NCBI RefSeq assembly: GCF_042684865.1
Contig: NZ_JBHUML010000002.1
Span: 558,001-622,000 of the forward strand
Direction: 5' to 3'
Source: Salibacterium lacus
GTDB lineage: Bacteria; Bacillota; Bacilli; Bacillales; Marinococcaceae
Length of the DNA stretch: 64,000 nt
The notes beneath the pieces were generated by a model. That model was not told the DNA's origin and did not search any database. It worked only from the letters and a program-made list of their open reading frames with translations. This document shows, piece after piece, positions 17,047-24,174 of the stretch; position 1 is the stretch's first letter, and every line of letters begins with the position of its first letter. The position numbers and the translations under genes were made by a program.

Positions 17047-19098
17047 ATGAGCAACGACCGTAAGTCGACCAGCAACCGTAAAGATGAACAGCTGGAAAAT
17101 TACCGTACCTACGACCAGGGAAAAAAGATGACGACCAATCAGGGACAGAAGGTATCCGAAGATGAATTTTCGCTGAAAGCCGGGGAACGTGGGCCGACGT
17201 TAATGGAAGACTTTCATTTCCGTGAAAAAATGACCCATTTTGATCATGAGAGAATTCCGGAGCGGATTGTTCATGCGCGGGGATACGGGGCCTATGGTGA
17301 TTTTCATGTGTATGATGATTCCATGAAAGAGTTCACGAAGGCTGATTTTTTAACAGACCCCCAAAAAACGACACCTGTGTTCGTCCGTTTTTCCACGGTG
17401 CAGGGCTCAAAAGGGTCCCCGGATACGGTTAGGGACGTACGTGGTTTTGCGACAAAGTTTTATACCGATGAAGGAAACTTTGACCTTGTCGGTAATAACA
17501 TTCCGATTTTCTTTATTCAGGACGCTATGAAATTCCCGGACCTGGTTCATGCCGTGAAACCCGAACCCCATAATGAGATGCCGCAGGGCGGATCTGCGCA
17601 TGACACGTTCTGGGATTTTGTTGCGAATAATCAGGAAGCGGCACACATGTCGATGTGGGCAATGTCAGACCGCGGGATTCCGAGGAGTTTCCGCATGATG
17701 GAAGGATTCGGTGTCCACACCTTCCGCCTTGTAAACGAAAGAGGGGAAGCACACTTTGTGAAGTTCCACTGGAAACCAAAACTCGGCGTTCATTCGCTTG
17801 TTTGGGATGAAGCACAAAAACTTTCCGGAAAAGATATAGACTTCCACCGCCGTGATTTATATGAAGCGATTGAAAATGGTGATTATCCGGAATGGGAGCT
17901 CGGCCTTCAGATTATCCGGGAAGACCAGGAATTCGACTTTGATTTTGATATTCTCGATCCGACCAAAGTGTGGCCGGAAGAAGACGTGCCGGTGCAGATT
18001 GTCGGCAAATTAATGCTGAACCGGAACGTGGATAACGTATTTGCAGAAACTGAACAGGCAGCGTTTCATCCCGGACATGTAGTCTCCGGTATTGACTTTT
18101 CGAACGATCCGCTGCTGCAGGGAAGACTTTTCTCGTACACGGACACCCAGATATCAAGACTTGGCGGACCGAACTTCCATGAACTTCCGGTCAACCGTCC
18201 GGTCTGTCCGTTTCATAACAATCAGCGGGACGCTATGCATCGCACGACGATTAATACCGGTCAGGTCAGTTACCACAAAAACTCGCTTGCAGACAATACA
18301 CCGGAGCCAGCCAGTGAAGAAGAAGGCGGTTATGTTCATTATCAGGAGAAAGTAGAAGGGCATAAAATCCGGGCCCGGAGTGAAAGTTTCAAAGACCACT
18401 TCTCGCAGGCGGTGTTATTTTGGAACAGCTTGAGCGATGTAGAAAAAGAACACACGATCAGCGGGTACAGTTTTGAGCTTGGTAAATGTGAAAACCGTTC
18501 GGTGCAGCAGCAGATCGTTGATATGCTGACCAACATTTCTCTGGATCTGGCCCGGCCGGTAGCAGAGAACCTGGGTATAGAAATGCCGCAGGAAGGCGGA
18601 TCAAACATCACAAAATCATCCCCGGCCTTGAGCCAGAAGAATACATCGTTTAAAGCGGAAACACGGAAAGTCGGTGTTATTGTTGGTGATGGCTTTAACG
18701 GAAAAGAAGTGAACGATGTCATTGCCGGCCTGAGAAAAGAAGGACTCCATCCGGAGATCATCAGCAGCGCACTTGGCACCTGTAAAGCGGCCGACGGACC
18801 TGAACTGGAGGTGCAGCACACCTTCCTGACAGCAGATTCCCTGTTGTTTGATGCACTGTACTGCGCAGGCGGCCAAAATACAGATGAAGCGTTCCGTAAA
18901 AAAGCAAAAGACTTCATTAATGAAACATTCTTCCACTGTAAACCAATTGGCGCTACCCATGAAGGAAAAGCCTGGGTTGAGGAGCAGGGAATCGACACGG
19001 CGCCCGGGGTGATAAAAGGGGAGGAGCCCGATGCCTTTACCCCGGGCTTTATTGAGGCCGTCGCCTGTCACCGTTTCTGGGACAGACAAGTCATCTGA
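17047..19098 (+). CDS. katE: Catalase HPII (large-subunit catalase)
   Basis: 683 residues, the long clade-2 catalase form. The core holds ERIPERIVHARGYGAYG with the distal catalytic His, PVFVRFSTVQGSKGSPDT, NNIPIFFIQD (distal Asn region) and RLFSYTDTQISRLG with the proximal haem tyrosine. After residue ~540 comes the extra flavodoxin-like C-terminal domain (VGVIVGDGFNGKEVNDVIA). It breaks down hydrogen peroxide in the cytoplasm. Ribosome site AAGGAGG; the SigB-type promoter lies 39 bases upstream. Confidence 0.95.
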   Translation: MSNDRKSTSNRKDEQLENYRTYDQGKKMTTNQGQKVSEDEFSLKAGERGPTLMEDFHFREKMTHFDHERIPERIVHARGYGAYGDFHVYDDSMKEFTKADFLTDPQKTTPVFVRFSTVQGSKGSPDTVRDVRGFATKFYTDEGNFDLVGNNIPIFFIQDAMKFPDLVHAVKPEPHNEMPQGGSAHDTFWDFVANNQEAAHMSMWAMSDRGIPRSFRMMEGFGVHTFRLVNERGEAHFVKFHWKPKLGVHSLVWDEAQKLSGKDIDFHRRDLYEAIENGDYPEWELGLQIIREDQEFDFDFDILDPTKVWPEEDVPVQIVGKLMLNRNVDNVFAETEQAAFHPGHVVSGIDFSNDPLLQGRLFSYTDTQISRLGGPNFHELPVNRPVCPFHNNQRDAMHRTTINTGQVSYHKNSLADNTPEPASEEEGGYVHYQEKVEGHKIRARSESFKDHFSQAVLFWNSLSDVEKEHTISGYSFELGKCENRSVQQQIVDMLTNISLDLARPVAENLGIEMPQEGGSNITKSSPALSQKNTSFKAETRKVGVIVGDGFNGKEVNDVIAGLRKEGLHPEIISSALGTCKAADGPELEVQHTFLTADSLLFDALYCAGGQNTDEAFRKKAKDFINETFFHCKPIGATHEGKAWVEEQGIDTAPGVIKGEEPDAFTPGFIEAVACHRFWDRQVI

Positions 19099-19110
19099 TA
19101 AAAAATATGT

Positions 19111-19140
19111 AGGAACACCGCTCCCGCAGGCGGTGTTCCT
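19111..19140 (+). terminator. katE terminator
   Basis: AGGAACACCGC (19111-19121) pairs with GCGGTGTTCCT (19130-19140), followed by TTTTTAT. Confidence 0.85.
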
Positions 19141-19186
19141 TTTTATCGAAATGTGTTATCCTTCATAAAGCAACCTGATAGCATCT

Positions 19187-19203
19187 GCTAGCAATTTGCT
19201 AGC
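19187..19203 (+). promoter_or_regulatory. Candidate operator: palindrome with TGCTA repeats
   Basis: GCTAGCAATTTGCTAGC is an 8+1+8 perfect palindrome, and a further TTAGCA follows at 19205-19210. It lies 26 bases before the ribbon-helix-helix gene, as expected for an autoregulatory operator. Confidence 0.5.
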
Positions 19204-19229
19204 TTTAGCAGGGAAAGAAGGTGAAGACT

Positions 19230-19427
19230 GTGCCGGAAGACAATAGAATCCAGTTGAACGTACGGGTGGAAAAAGATACGGCCGCAAAATTAGATGAGCT
19301 GACCGCGTACTATCAGAAACACACAAAGTACGGCAAAGTTTATAAAGGAGATGTAGTAACCGACATCATCGAAAAATCCTATGAAATGATGGAAAAACAG
19401 GTTTCCATGGAGAAGCGTTACAAATAA
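19230..19427 (+). CDS. Ribbon-helix-helix small DNA-binding protein (probable)
   Basis: 65 residues. IQLNVRVEKDTAAKLDELTAY looks like the beta-strand plus helix 1 of an Arc/MetJ-type repressor, and YKGDVVTDIIEKSYEMM like helix 2, with the typical K-G-x-x-V turn. The GTG at 19230 is best placed behind GAAGGTGA; a GTG at 19221 is also possible. The TGCTA palindrome upstream would suit autoregulation. No toxin gene is recognisable next to it, so I do not call it an antitoxin; the next gene is a small membrane protein. Confidence 0.65.
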   Translation: MPEDNRIQLNVRVEKDTAAKLDELTAYYQKHTKYGKVYKGDVVTDIIEKSYEMMEKQVSMEKRYK

Positions 19428-19471
19428 CAGCGAATCTTAACACCTAAAAGAAACAGCGAAGGAGGGTCCTT

Positions 19472-19755
19472 ATGTCCCGCTCATCTTTATCATCGGATCT
19501 GGTGCTGTCCTGTGGTTCTTTAACTGGTTGTCAGGGTACCGGAAAAATGTGATATCGTTCACCCTGAATCACCGTTATGATCAGTTGGAGGAATACGGGA
19601 TGGTAGTGGAACGAGAGCTCACCAGAAGAGGATATGATGCGGTGTATGAAGGAAATAGATATTTTCTTATAGACGGCCGAAGCTATCTGCTCCAGGGCTG
19701 TACCCTGCCGATGGGTGGAGTTCCCATGCAGCGAACTGTTTTAAAACCAATGTAA
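19472..19755 (+). pseudogene. Small membrane-anchored protein with an apparent start-proximal frameshift
   Basis: A strong ribosome site (GAAGGAGGG) leads to ATG 19472, but that frame stops after 26 codons. The other frame, open to the stop at 19755, encodes a clean membrane helix (PLIFIIGSGAVLWFFNWLSG) followed by a soluble domain (F-T-L-N-H-R-Y-D-Q-L-E-E-Y...), and it has no start codon before the helix. One extra C in the CCC run at 19476-19478 would join ATG to the helix, giving a protein of about 95 residues. It is therefore either a real one-base deletion or a sequencing error. A TTG at 19528 could start a 75-residue form, but it lies inside the helix. Function unknown. Confidence 0.6.
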
Positions 19756-19898
19756 GGAGCTGTATCAAAAGTCTACTACCAGCCAATAAATGTTTCGCTA
19801 ACGTGCTGGGCATGCGCTACAGGCGGACGCTTTCCGCTCCTGCCCGTGATTATATTCTTTTTATCACAGACAGGGGCTGTACCTTTTGATACAGCCCC
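19756..19898. repeat. MITE-like element with terminal inverted repeats
   Basis: About 143 bases bounded by GCTGTATCAAAAG (19759-19771) and its exact complement CTTTTGATACAGC (19883-19895). The interior is G+C-rich, carries GGCGGACGCTTTCCGC and shows no gene. Small elements with 'gctgtatcaaaag'-type ends resemble insertion-sequence termini in Bacillaceae. No clear target duplication is visible. It could also fold as a transcription terminator between the convergent genes. Confidence 0.55.
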
Positions 19899-19905
19899 AT
19901 TGCTG

Positions 19906-20742
19906 CTAATGAAGATAGCTCTGATATCGTTTATATGATATGGATGTTTCATTGTGCTGGATGACGATAACGGAAGGTTTTTGAATCCAGCTGTTGTTCC
20001 GGACCGTTGTTTGTGAACGTCTGTAGAGACGGCGGGTGTCAGCTCTGGTGACGACGTTGGTGATATAAGCACTCTGCTCACTGCCCGGTTGACGCAGCTC
20101 ATTTAAGACCCGGATCATCCCGGCCGCTGTTGTTATCCCGATACCGTGCCCGAAAAACAAATCATTCATTAAAACGACAGCATTTTCGCCCTGCCACTGC
20201 GGAGAATCGGAATGAAAATCCGGATTGTTAAAATACACGACGTCGCCCGGGATGTAGAAATCCGTTTGTACGGACTGCAGCCCAAGATCTGTGTCCATAT
20301 GCCAGCTGTACAAATAAAGATTCGGAAAAAGCCGGTTGAACGCCGTCTGTCCAATTGTCTGCAACGCAGCATAATAAAAAACGATGATCATGGCTGTCGC
20401 ACATTCAAATCCATAGGCACCGCCGTTGCGGTAAATATCCTGAAGAGCTTCGGCAGGAGAAATGCCGTACCGCAGACGGAGACCACCGGCACTGGTCACA
20501 TCCCAGTAATCCGGATCAGCATAAGTATCTGCGAACACCTCAAACGATGCCCCGCTCTCCTGTAAAGCTTCCGCTGCATCAATGGTATACCTGCGGTAAC
20601 GAATGTCAAACCGTAATTCTTCAGGGGAGTTGTAAGAATGGGAGGCAGCATCCTGCTGAAGGTATTCGAGAATCTTTTGTTCTACTTCGTCCAACACCCA
20701 TCCGGCAGGAGGGTGGAACGGCTCACCGGAAATAACAATCAT
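19906..20742 (-). CDS. tgl: Protein-glutamine gamma-glutamyltransferase (spore coat transglutaminase)
   Basis: 278 residues against 245 in B. subtilis Tgl; the excess is mostly at the C-terminus. The catalytic cysteine is Cys114 in GGAYGFECATAM, and W-H-M-D-T-D-L-G and P-G-D-V-V-Y-F-N-N-P-D-F follow as in the family. The enzyme cross-links coat proteins such as GerQ through Gln-Lys isopeptide bonds late in sporulation. CATAGAATG upstream (minus strand, 20775-20783) loosely resembles a SigK -10 element, which would fit, but the -35 is poor. Confidence 0.9.
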   Translation of the reverse strand: MIVISGEPFHPPAGWVLDEVEQKILEYLQQDAASHSYNSPEELRFDIRYRRYTIDAAEALQESGASFEVFADTYADPDYWDVTSAGGLRLRYGISPAEALQDIYRNGGAYGFECATAMIIVFYYAALQTIGQTAFNRLFPNLYLYSWHMDTDLGLQSVQTDFYIPGDVVYFNNPDFHSDSPQWQGENAVVLMNDLFFGHGIGITTAAGMIRVLNELRQPGSEQSAYITNVVTRADTRRLYRRSQTTVRNNSWIQKPSVIVIQHNETSISYKRYQSYLH

Positions 20743-20840
20743 TCCGTTCCCTCTTTTCTCTGACCCAATTACTACATTCTATGGAACACCATGACCCCGC
20801 ATGCAGAAAAAGTTCCCGGCTGATTGCGGACTCCGTTCCT

Positions 20841-21383
20841 TTACTGCGGTGTAAATAAAGGCAGTTTTTCTAAAAAGGTAATGCCGGGCATGTCTGCTGC
20901 ATTTCCTTCGGCCAGAATGGCTGCTTTCGTCTTCACGTCACCGCCTGCTTTCTCTACAAGGGTTTCAAGTGCCTCCAGCGATTCTCCGGTACTGATCACA
21001 TCATCGACAAGAGCGATGCGTTTTCCCTGCAGCAGCGCGGCATCGTTTTCATCAAGCACAAGCTGCTGTTCTTTCTGGGTGGTGATCGAGGTGGCGGCGG
21101 TGATAAGCGGTTCATTCATATAGGGTTTCACACTTTTTCTTGCTACCACACAGCGGTTCATCCCAAGTTGCTTGGAAAGCTCATGAACAAAGGGGATACC
21201 TTTTGCTTCTGCTGTGACAAGCATATCCACTTCAGGAAGTTTTGAGGCCAGCAGCGGCGCGGCTGCTGTGATCATTTCCGTATCTCCCAACACGACAAAA
21301 CTCGCGATACTCACCTCAGGCGAGACCTGAATGACAGGAAGTTCCCTCGTCAAACCGGCCACCCTCAACGTATACGCAGACAT
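20841..21383 (-). CDS. Purine phosphoribosyltransferase family protein
   Basis: 180 residues. The PRPP-binding signature RIALVDDVISTGESL lies at about residues 122-136, preceded by L-V-T-A-E-A-K-G-I-P-F-V-H, the adenine-phosphoribosyltransferase-like region. It would convert a free purine base and PRPP into the nucleotide in the cytoplasm. It is 12 bases downstream of a purine-type permease gene on the same strand, and a PurBox precedes the pair, so the two probably form a salvage operon. The exact base (adenine, xanthine or hypoxanthine) is not decidable. Confidence 0.8.
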   Translation of the reverse strand: MSAYTLRVAGLTRELPVIQVSPEVSIASFVVLGDTEMITAAAPLLASKLPEVDMLVTAEAKGIPFVHELSKQLGMNRCVVARKSVKPYMNEPLITAATSITTQKEQQLVLDENDAALLQGKRIALVDDVISTGESLEALETLVEKAGGDVKTKAAILAEGNAADMPGITFLEKLPLFTPQ

Positions 21384-21395
21384 ACAATCTCCTCC

Positions 21396-22472
21396 TTAAA
21401 AGCCGAATATTCCAATCAAAAACTCTATAATAATTCCTGCCAGCATACCGAGAAATGGATCTGTTATCGCAGTAACAACCATCGTCATGCCTCCGACAAC
21501 ACCGGTGCCGGCTCCTTCTCCGGCCAGCGCAGCTGCTGCATTGGAAGGCAGCGTGACAATAGCCCCGAGAACAAATAAAAAGCCCGAAATAGAGGCGCTG
21601 GGAACATATCGTCCAATTTTGGGAAGCCATCCGGCAAATAGAATAACAGCCATCAGTCCCATCATGAGAACCCCCGACCAAACAGCGTGAGGGGCACTTG
21701 CTGTTGCCGAAATAATCACTTCCACCGGAGCTCCCCCAAACAGAGAGGACGCCATGTCGGCAAGGCTGCTGATGATCGTAAGTGTATCAATATCAACGTC
21801 CATGCCAGCGATGTCCTGATTAATCCGTCCGAACGCGATATTGGCCCCAATATTCAGACAGACCATGGCCAGCGCCCCGCGGAGCACCATCGGACTGAAA
21901 ATGATCTTCTGCATGGTAAATCCTTCATTGGGAAAAGTTTCTTCTTTGGCAGCACCTGCATTCCGTTTTTGAAAATACGACACTATACTGGCGAGAATGA
22001 CAGAGACGGTAATCGTATACACTAAATCCTGAAGTGCCATGTATACCATCAGCGCACTGACAAATGAAACAGTACCTGCGAGGCGGTCGTTTTTTGCCAT
22101 GTCCCAGGCCACTTTGGAAAGCATAATGCCGACCCCGGCCATCATTCCATTGGTAATTACCGGGCCGATCCAGTCGATCACCCATTCGAGCACGCCCAGC
22201 AGTCCAATGACAAGCAGAATGGCAGCTCCTATAAAAATCATGGACAGCCGTTCCCGCATACTGCGGCCCATTGTTCCTGCGACTGCAATCGACTCCGCCT
22301 GATAGGAAATGACCGCGGCATTGCCGGCTGCGGCACTTCCGGCAGCTCCAACGACAAATGCCAGAGCTGTCGGAACGGATGCAAATCCAAACGCAAGGGC
22401 GAGCAGACCCTGCGGAAGACCATTCAGCACGCCGCTGACTGCAGCCAGGATATCCTTGAAAATCTCAAGCAT
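21396..22472 (-). CDS. Purine/uracil-type permease (NCS2/AzgA-like)
   Basis: 358 residues with about ten membrane helices, shorter than typical NCS2 permeases (about 430). GLPQGLLALAFGFASVPTA at the N-terminus and DMASSLFGGAPVEVIISATASA in the second half resemble nucleobase transporter core motifs. It is paired with a phosphoribosyltransferase. Ribosome site AAAGGAGAT precedes ATG 22472. Import of a nucleobase is inferred from family and context. Confidence 0.75.
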   Translation of the reverse strand: MLEIFKDILAAVSGVLNGLPQGLLALAFGFASVPTALAFVVGAAGSAAAGNAAVISYQAESIAVAGTMGRSMRERLSMIFIGAAILLVIGLLGVLEWVIDWIGPVITNGMMAGVGIMLSKVAWDMAKNDRLAGTVSFVSALMVYMALQDLVYTITVSVILASIVSYFQKRNAGAAKEETFPNEGFTMQKIIFSPMVLRGALAMVCLNIGANIAFGRINQDIAGMDVDIDTLTIISSLADMASSLFGGAPVEVIISATASAPHAVWSGVLMMGLMAVILFAGWLPKIGRYVPSASISGFLFVLGAIVTLPSNAAAALAGEGAGTGVVGGMTMVVTAITDPFLGMLAGIIIEFLIGIFGF

Positions 22473-22497
22473 GTTAAATCTCCTTTCTCTCTAAATA

Positions 22498-22510
22498 ATT
22501 GTTCGGTTTT
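22498..22510 (-). promoter_or_regulatory. PurBox (PurR operator) candidate
   Basis: Read on the minus strand, AAAACCGAACAAT matches the B. subtilis PurBox consensus AWWWCCGAACWWT at all 13 positions. A weaker opposite-oriented copy (TTTTCCGTAATAT) lies on the plus strand near 22521. PurR normally needs two inverted PurBoxes. It is 25 bases upstream of the permease start. Confidence 0.6.
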
Positions 22511-22626
22511 CACGGAACATTTTCCGTAATATAAAAATAAAAGTACGTCATTTGATAAAATATCACACTTTAATTCCTTCGACAATATTCGGAGAAAGAA
22601 AAACGGAAGGATCCAAGAAGTAATTC

Positions 22627-22684
22627 TTGAAAAGTAAGGTTTCATTATATTATAATATATTCAATTAAAGATATTTTAATTTGA
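22627..22684 (+). promoter_or_regulatory. Promoter and probable MarR-type operator
   Basis: TTGAAA (22627-22632) and TATAAT (22651-22656), 18 bases apart, form a good SigA promoter. An imperfect palindrome, TCAATTAAA (22661-22669) and TTTAATTTGA (22675-22684), covers the expected start of transcription, a usual place for MarR autorepression. Confidence 0.55.
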
Positions 22685-22709
22685 AATATTATTAAAGGTG
22701 ATGGTACAA

Positions 22710-23162
22710 ATGAGTCACCCCGAAAACAACATTGACGTTTCCTTGAAAACGATGGTTGTATTATCCAAAGCTTACCATTCCATAGAGAAGACCCTTGCGC
22801 AGGATATGAAAAACCATGGATTGAATCCCAATGCCTTTGCAGTGCTTGAGCTGCTGTATCATAAGGGGAGTCAGCCGATTCAACATATCGGCAAGCGTAT
22901 CTTAATGACAAGCGGCAGTATGACGTATGTCATCGATAAACTTGAAAAGCAGGAGCTTCTCTCAAGAGAGCGCTGCCCAAACGACCGGCGGGTTATTTAT
23001 GCCGTGATTACACAGGAAGGGAAAGCATTGATGGACCGCATTTTCCCAAAACATGCGGCACGCATCCAGGAATTGTTTTCTGCTTTATCCGATGAAGAAA
23101 AGGAACAGCTTATCCCGATGCTGAAAAAATTGGGAATGGCTGCGGAAGATCACTCTGTATAG
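22710..23162 (+). CDS. MarR-family transcriptional regulator (MhqR-like)
   Basis: 150 residues from ATG 22710 (ribosome site AAAGGTGAT). A winged helix-turn-helix is visible: A-F-A-V-L-E-L-L-Y-H-K-G, then Q-H-I-G-K-R-I-L-M-T-S-G-S-M-T-Y-V-I-D-K-L as the recognition helix, then the wing RERCPNDRRVIYAVIT. The next gene is a WrbA-type quinone reductase. The arrangement resembles MhqR, which represses quinone-detoxification genes in B. subtilis; the only close cysteine lies in the wing. I infer a quinone/electrophile-sensing pair. Confidence 0.82.
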   Translation: MSHPENNIDVSLKTMVVLSKAYHSIEKTLAQDMKNHGLNPNAFAVLELLYHKGSQPIQHIGKRILMTSGSMTYVIDKLEKQELLSRERCPNDRRVIYAVITQEGKALMDRIFPKHAARIQELFSALSDEEKEQLIPMLKKLGMAAEDHSV

Positions 23163-23279
23163 GAGGTGATACATACTACACCGGTTGGAAGAAGATCATA
23201 AAGCATTCCATTGAGGAGGACACAAATAACTACCATGGGATTATTTGATATGTTTAAAACGAAAAGGAGCGATGAAACA

Positions 23280-23894
23280 ATGACAGCAGTTAACATAGCC
23301 ATCGTATATTACAGTTCCACAGGTACAAACTACCGGATGGCCAAATGGGCCGAAGAAGCTGCCAAAGAAGCCGGTGCCAACGTTTATCTTGCGCGTACAA
23401 CAGAACTTGCACCGCAGGCAGCCATTGATTCCAATCCGGCATGGAAAGCCCATCTTGAAGAAACGAAAGACGTACCGGAAGCAAAACCGGAAGACCTCGA
23501 CTGGGCGGACGCGATTCTTTTCAGCATGCCGACCCGCTTTGGAAACGTACCGGGACAAATGAAACAGTTTCTTGATCAGACCGGCGGGCTATGGGGAGAA
23601 GGAAAACTCGTTAATAAAGTCGTCAGCGGCATGAGTTCTGCCATGAACGACCACGGCGGACAGGAAGCTACCGTAAAAAGCCTGTACACAACGATGATGC
23701 ATTGGGGTGCGATTATCGCAGCACCTGGGTACAGTGATCCGGTCACTTTCAGCACCGGCGGCAACCCGTACGGTACATCGGTAACGGTTGACGGCGAAGG
23801 CCAAATGAAACTGGACATCGAGCCTGCTGTGAAACACCAGACGAGAAGAACCATTCAGGTAGCATCCTGGGTGAAAAACGGTCAGGAGCAATAA
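23280..23894 (+). CDS. WrbA-type NAD(P)H:quinone oxidoreductase (flavodoxin-like)
   Basis: 204 residues from ATG 23280. IAIVYYSSTGTNYRMAKWAEEAA is the FMN phosphate loop and LFSMPTRFGNVPGQMKQFLD the second FMN contact of the WrbA family, which carries out two-electron reduction of quinones. An ATG at 23235 would add 15 residues (starting M-G-L-F-D-M-F-K), but its ribosome site is far; GGAGCGAT before 23280 is better. It follows the MarR-type gene by 117 bases and is probably regulated by it. Confidence 0.85.
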   Translation: MTAVNIAIVYYSSTGTNYRMAKWAEEAAKEAGANVYLARTTELAPQAAIDSNPAWKAHLEETKDVPEAKPEDLDWADAILFSMPTRFGNVPGQMKQFLDQTGGLWGEGKLVNKVVSGMSSAMNDHGGQEATVKSLYTTMMHWGAIIAAPGYSDPVTFSTGGNPYGTSVTVDGEGQMKLDIEPAVKHQTRRTIQVASWVKNGQEQ

Positions 23895-23912
23895 ACGTCT
23901 GAACCACCGAAG

Positions 23913-23945
23913 CACCGCTTTCCTGAGGGATGGCGGTGTTTTTTT
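23913..23945 (+). terminator. Terminator after the quinone reductase gene
   Basis: CACCGC (23913-23918) pairs with GCGGTG (23933-23938), followed by seven T. Confidence 0.75.
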
Positions 23946-24019
23946 ATGCAGGTACAGCAGACGGTGTATCATTTATTAATTTTTGCTATAAGTTTATTTA
24001 TAACTTTAAATAGAAGGAA

Positions 24020-24072
24020 TTTCGGCAAAGCCCGAAAACCAACTTGACAGATAGGGATAATGGATATAGCAT
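24020..24072 (+). promoter_or_regulatory. Promoter region of cysJI with upstream inverted repeat
   Basis: TTGACA at 24044-24049 is a perfect -35; TAGCAT at 24067-24072 is a weak -10 at 17 bases. Just upstream, TTTCGG (24020-24025) and CCGAAA (24032-24037) form an inverted repeat placed where an activator such as the LysR-type CysL could bind. A weak -10 with an upstream site suggests activator dependence (inference). Confidence 0.45.
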
Positions 24073-24174
24073 GAACACTAATCAAATGGCGGCTATCATA
24101 GTATTTCCCTTTCATATATACATAGTGAAAGAAAAACTGGGTTACCCATTAATCCTTTGTGAGGTGAATAATCA

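Noticed and set aside
19776..20102. Minus-strand frame of 108 codons overlapping the repeat and the tgl 3' end.
   Set aside because: It overlaps tgl in another frame and includes the repeat; no ribosome site.
24010..24060. Possible S-box (SAM) riboswitch before cysJ because the gene is in sulfur metabolism.
   Set aside because: The S-box core blocks (AGAGAG, GCCCGGCAACC) are absent; only a short inverted repeat and a promoter are visible.
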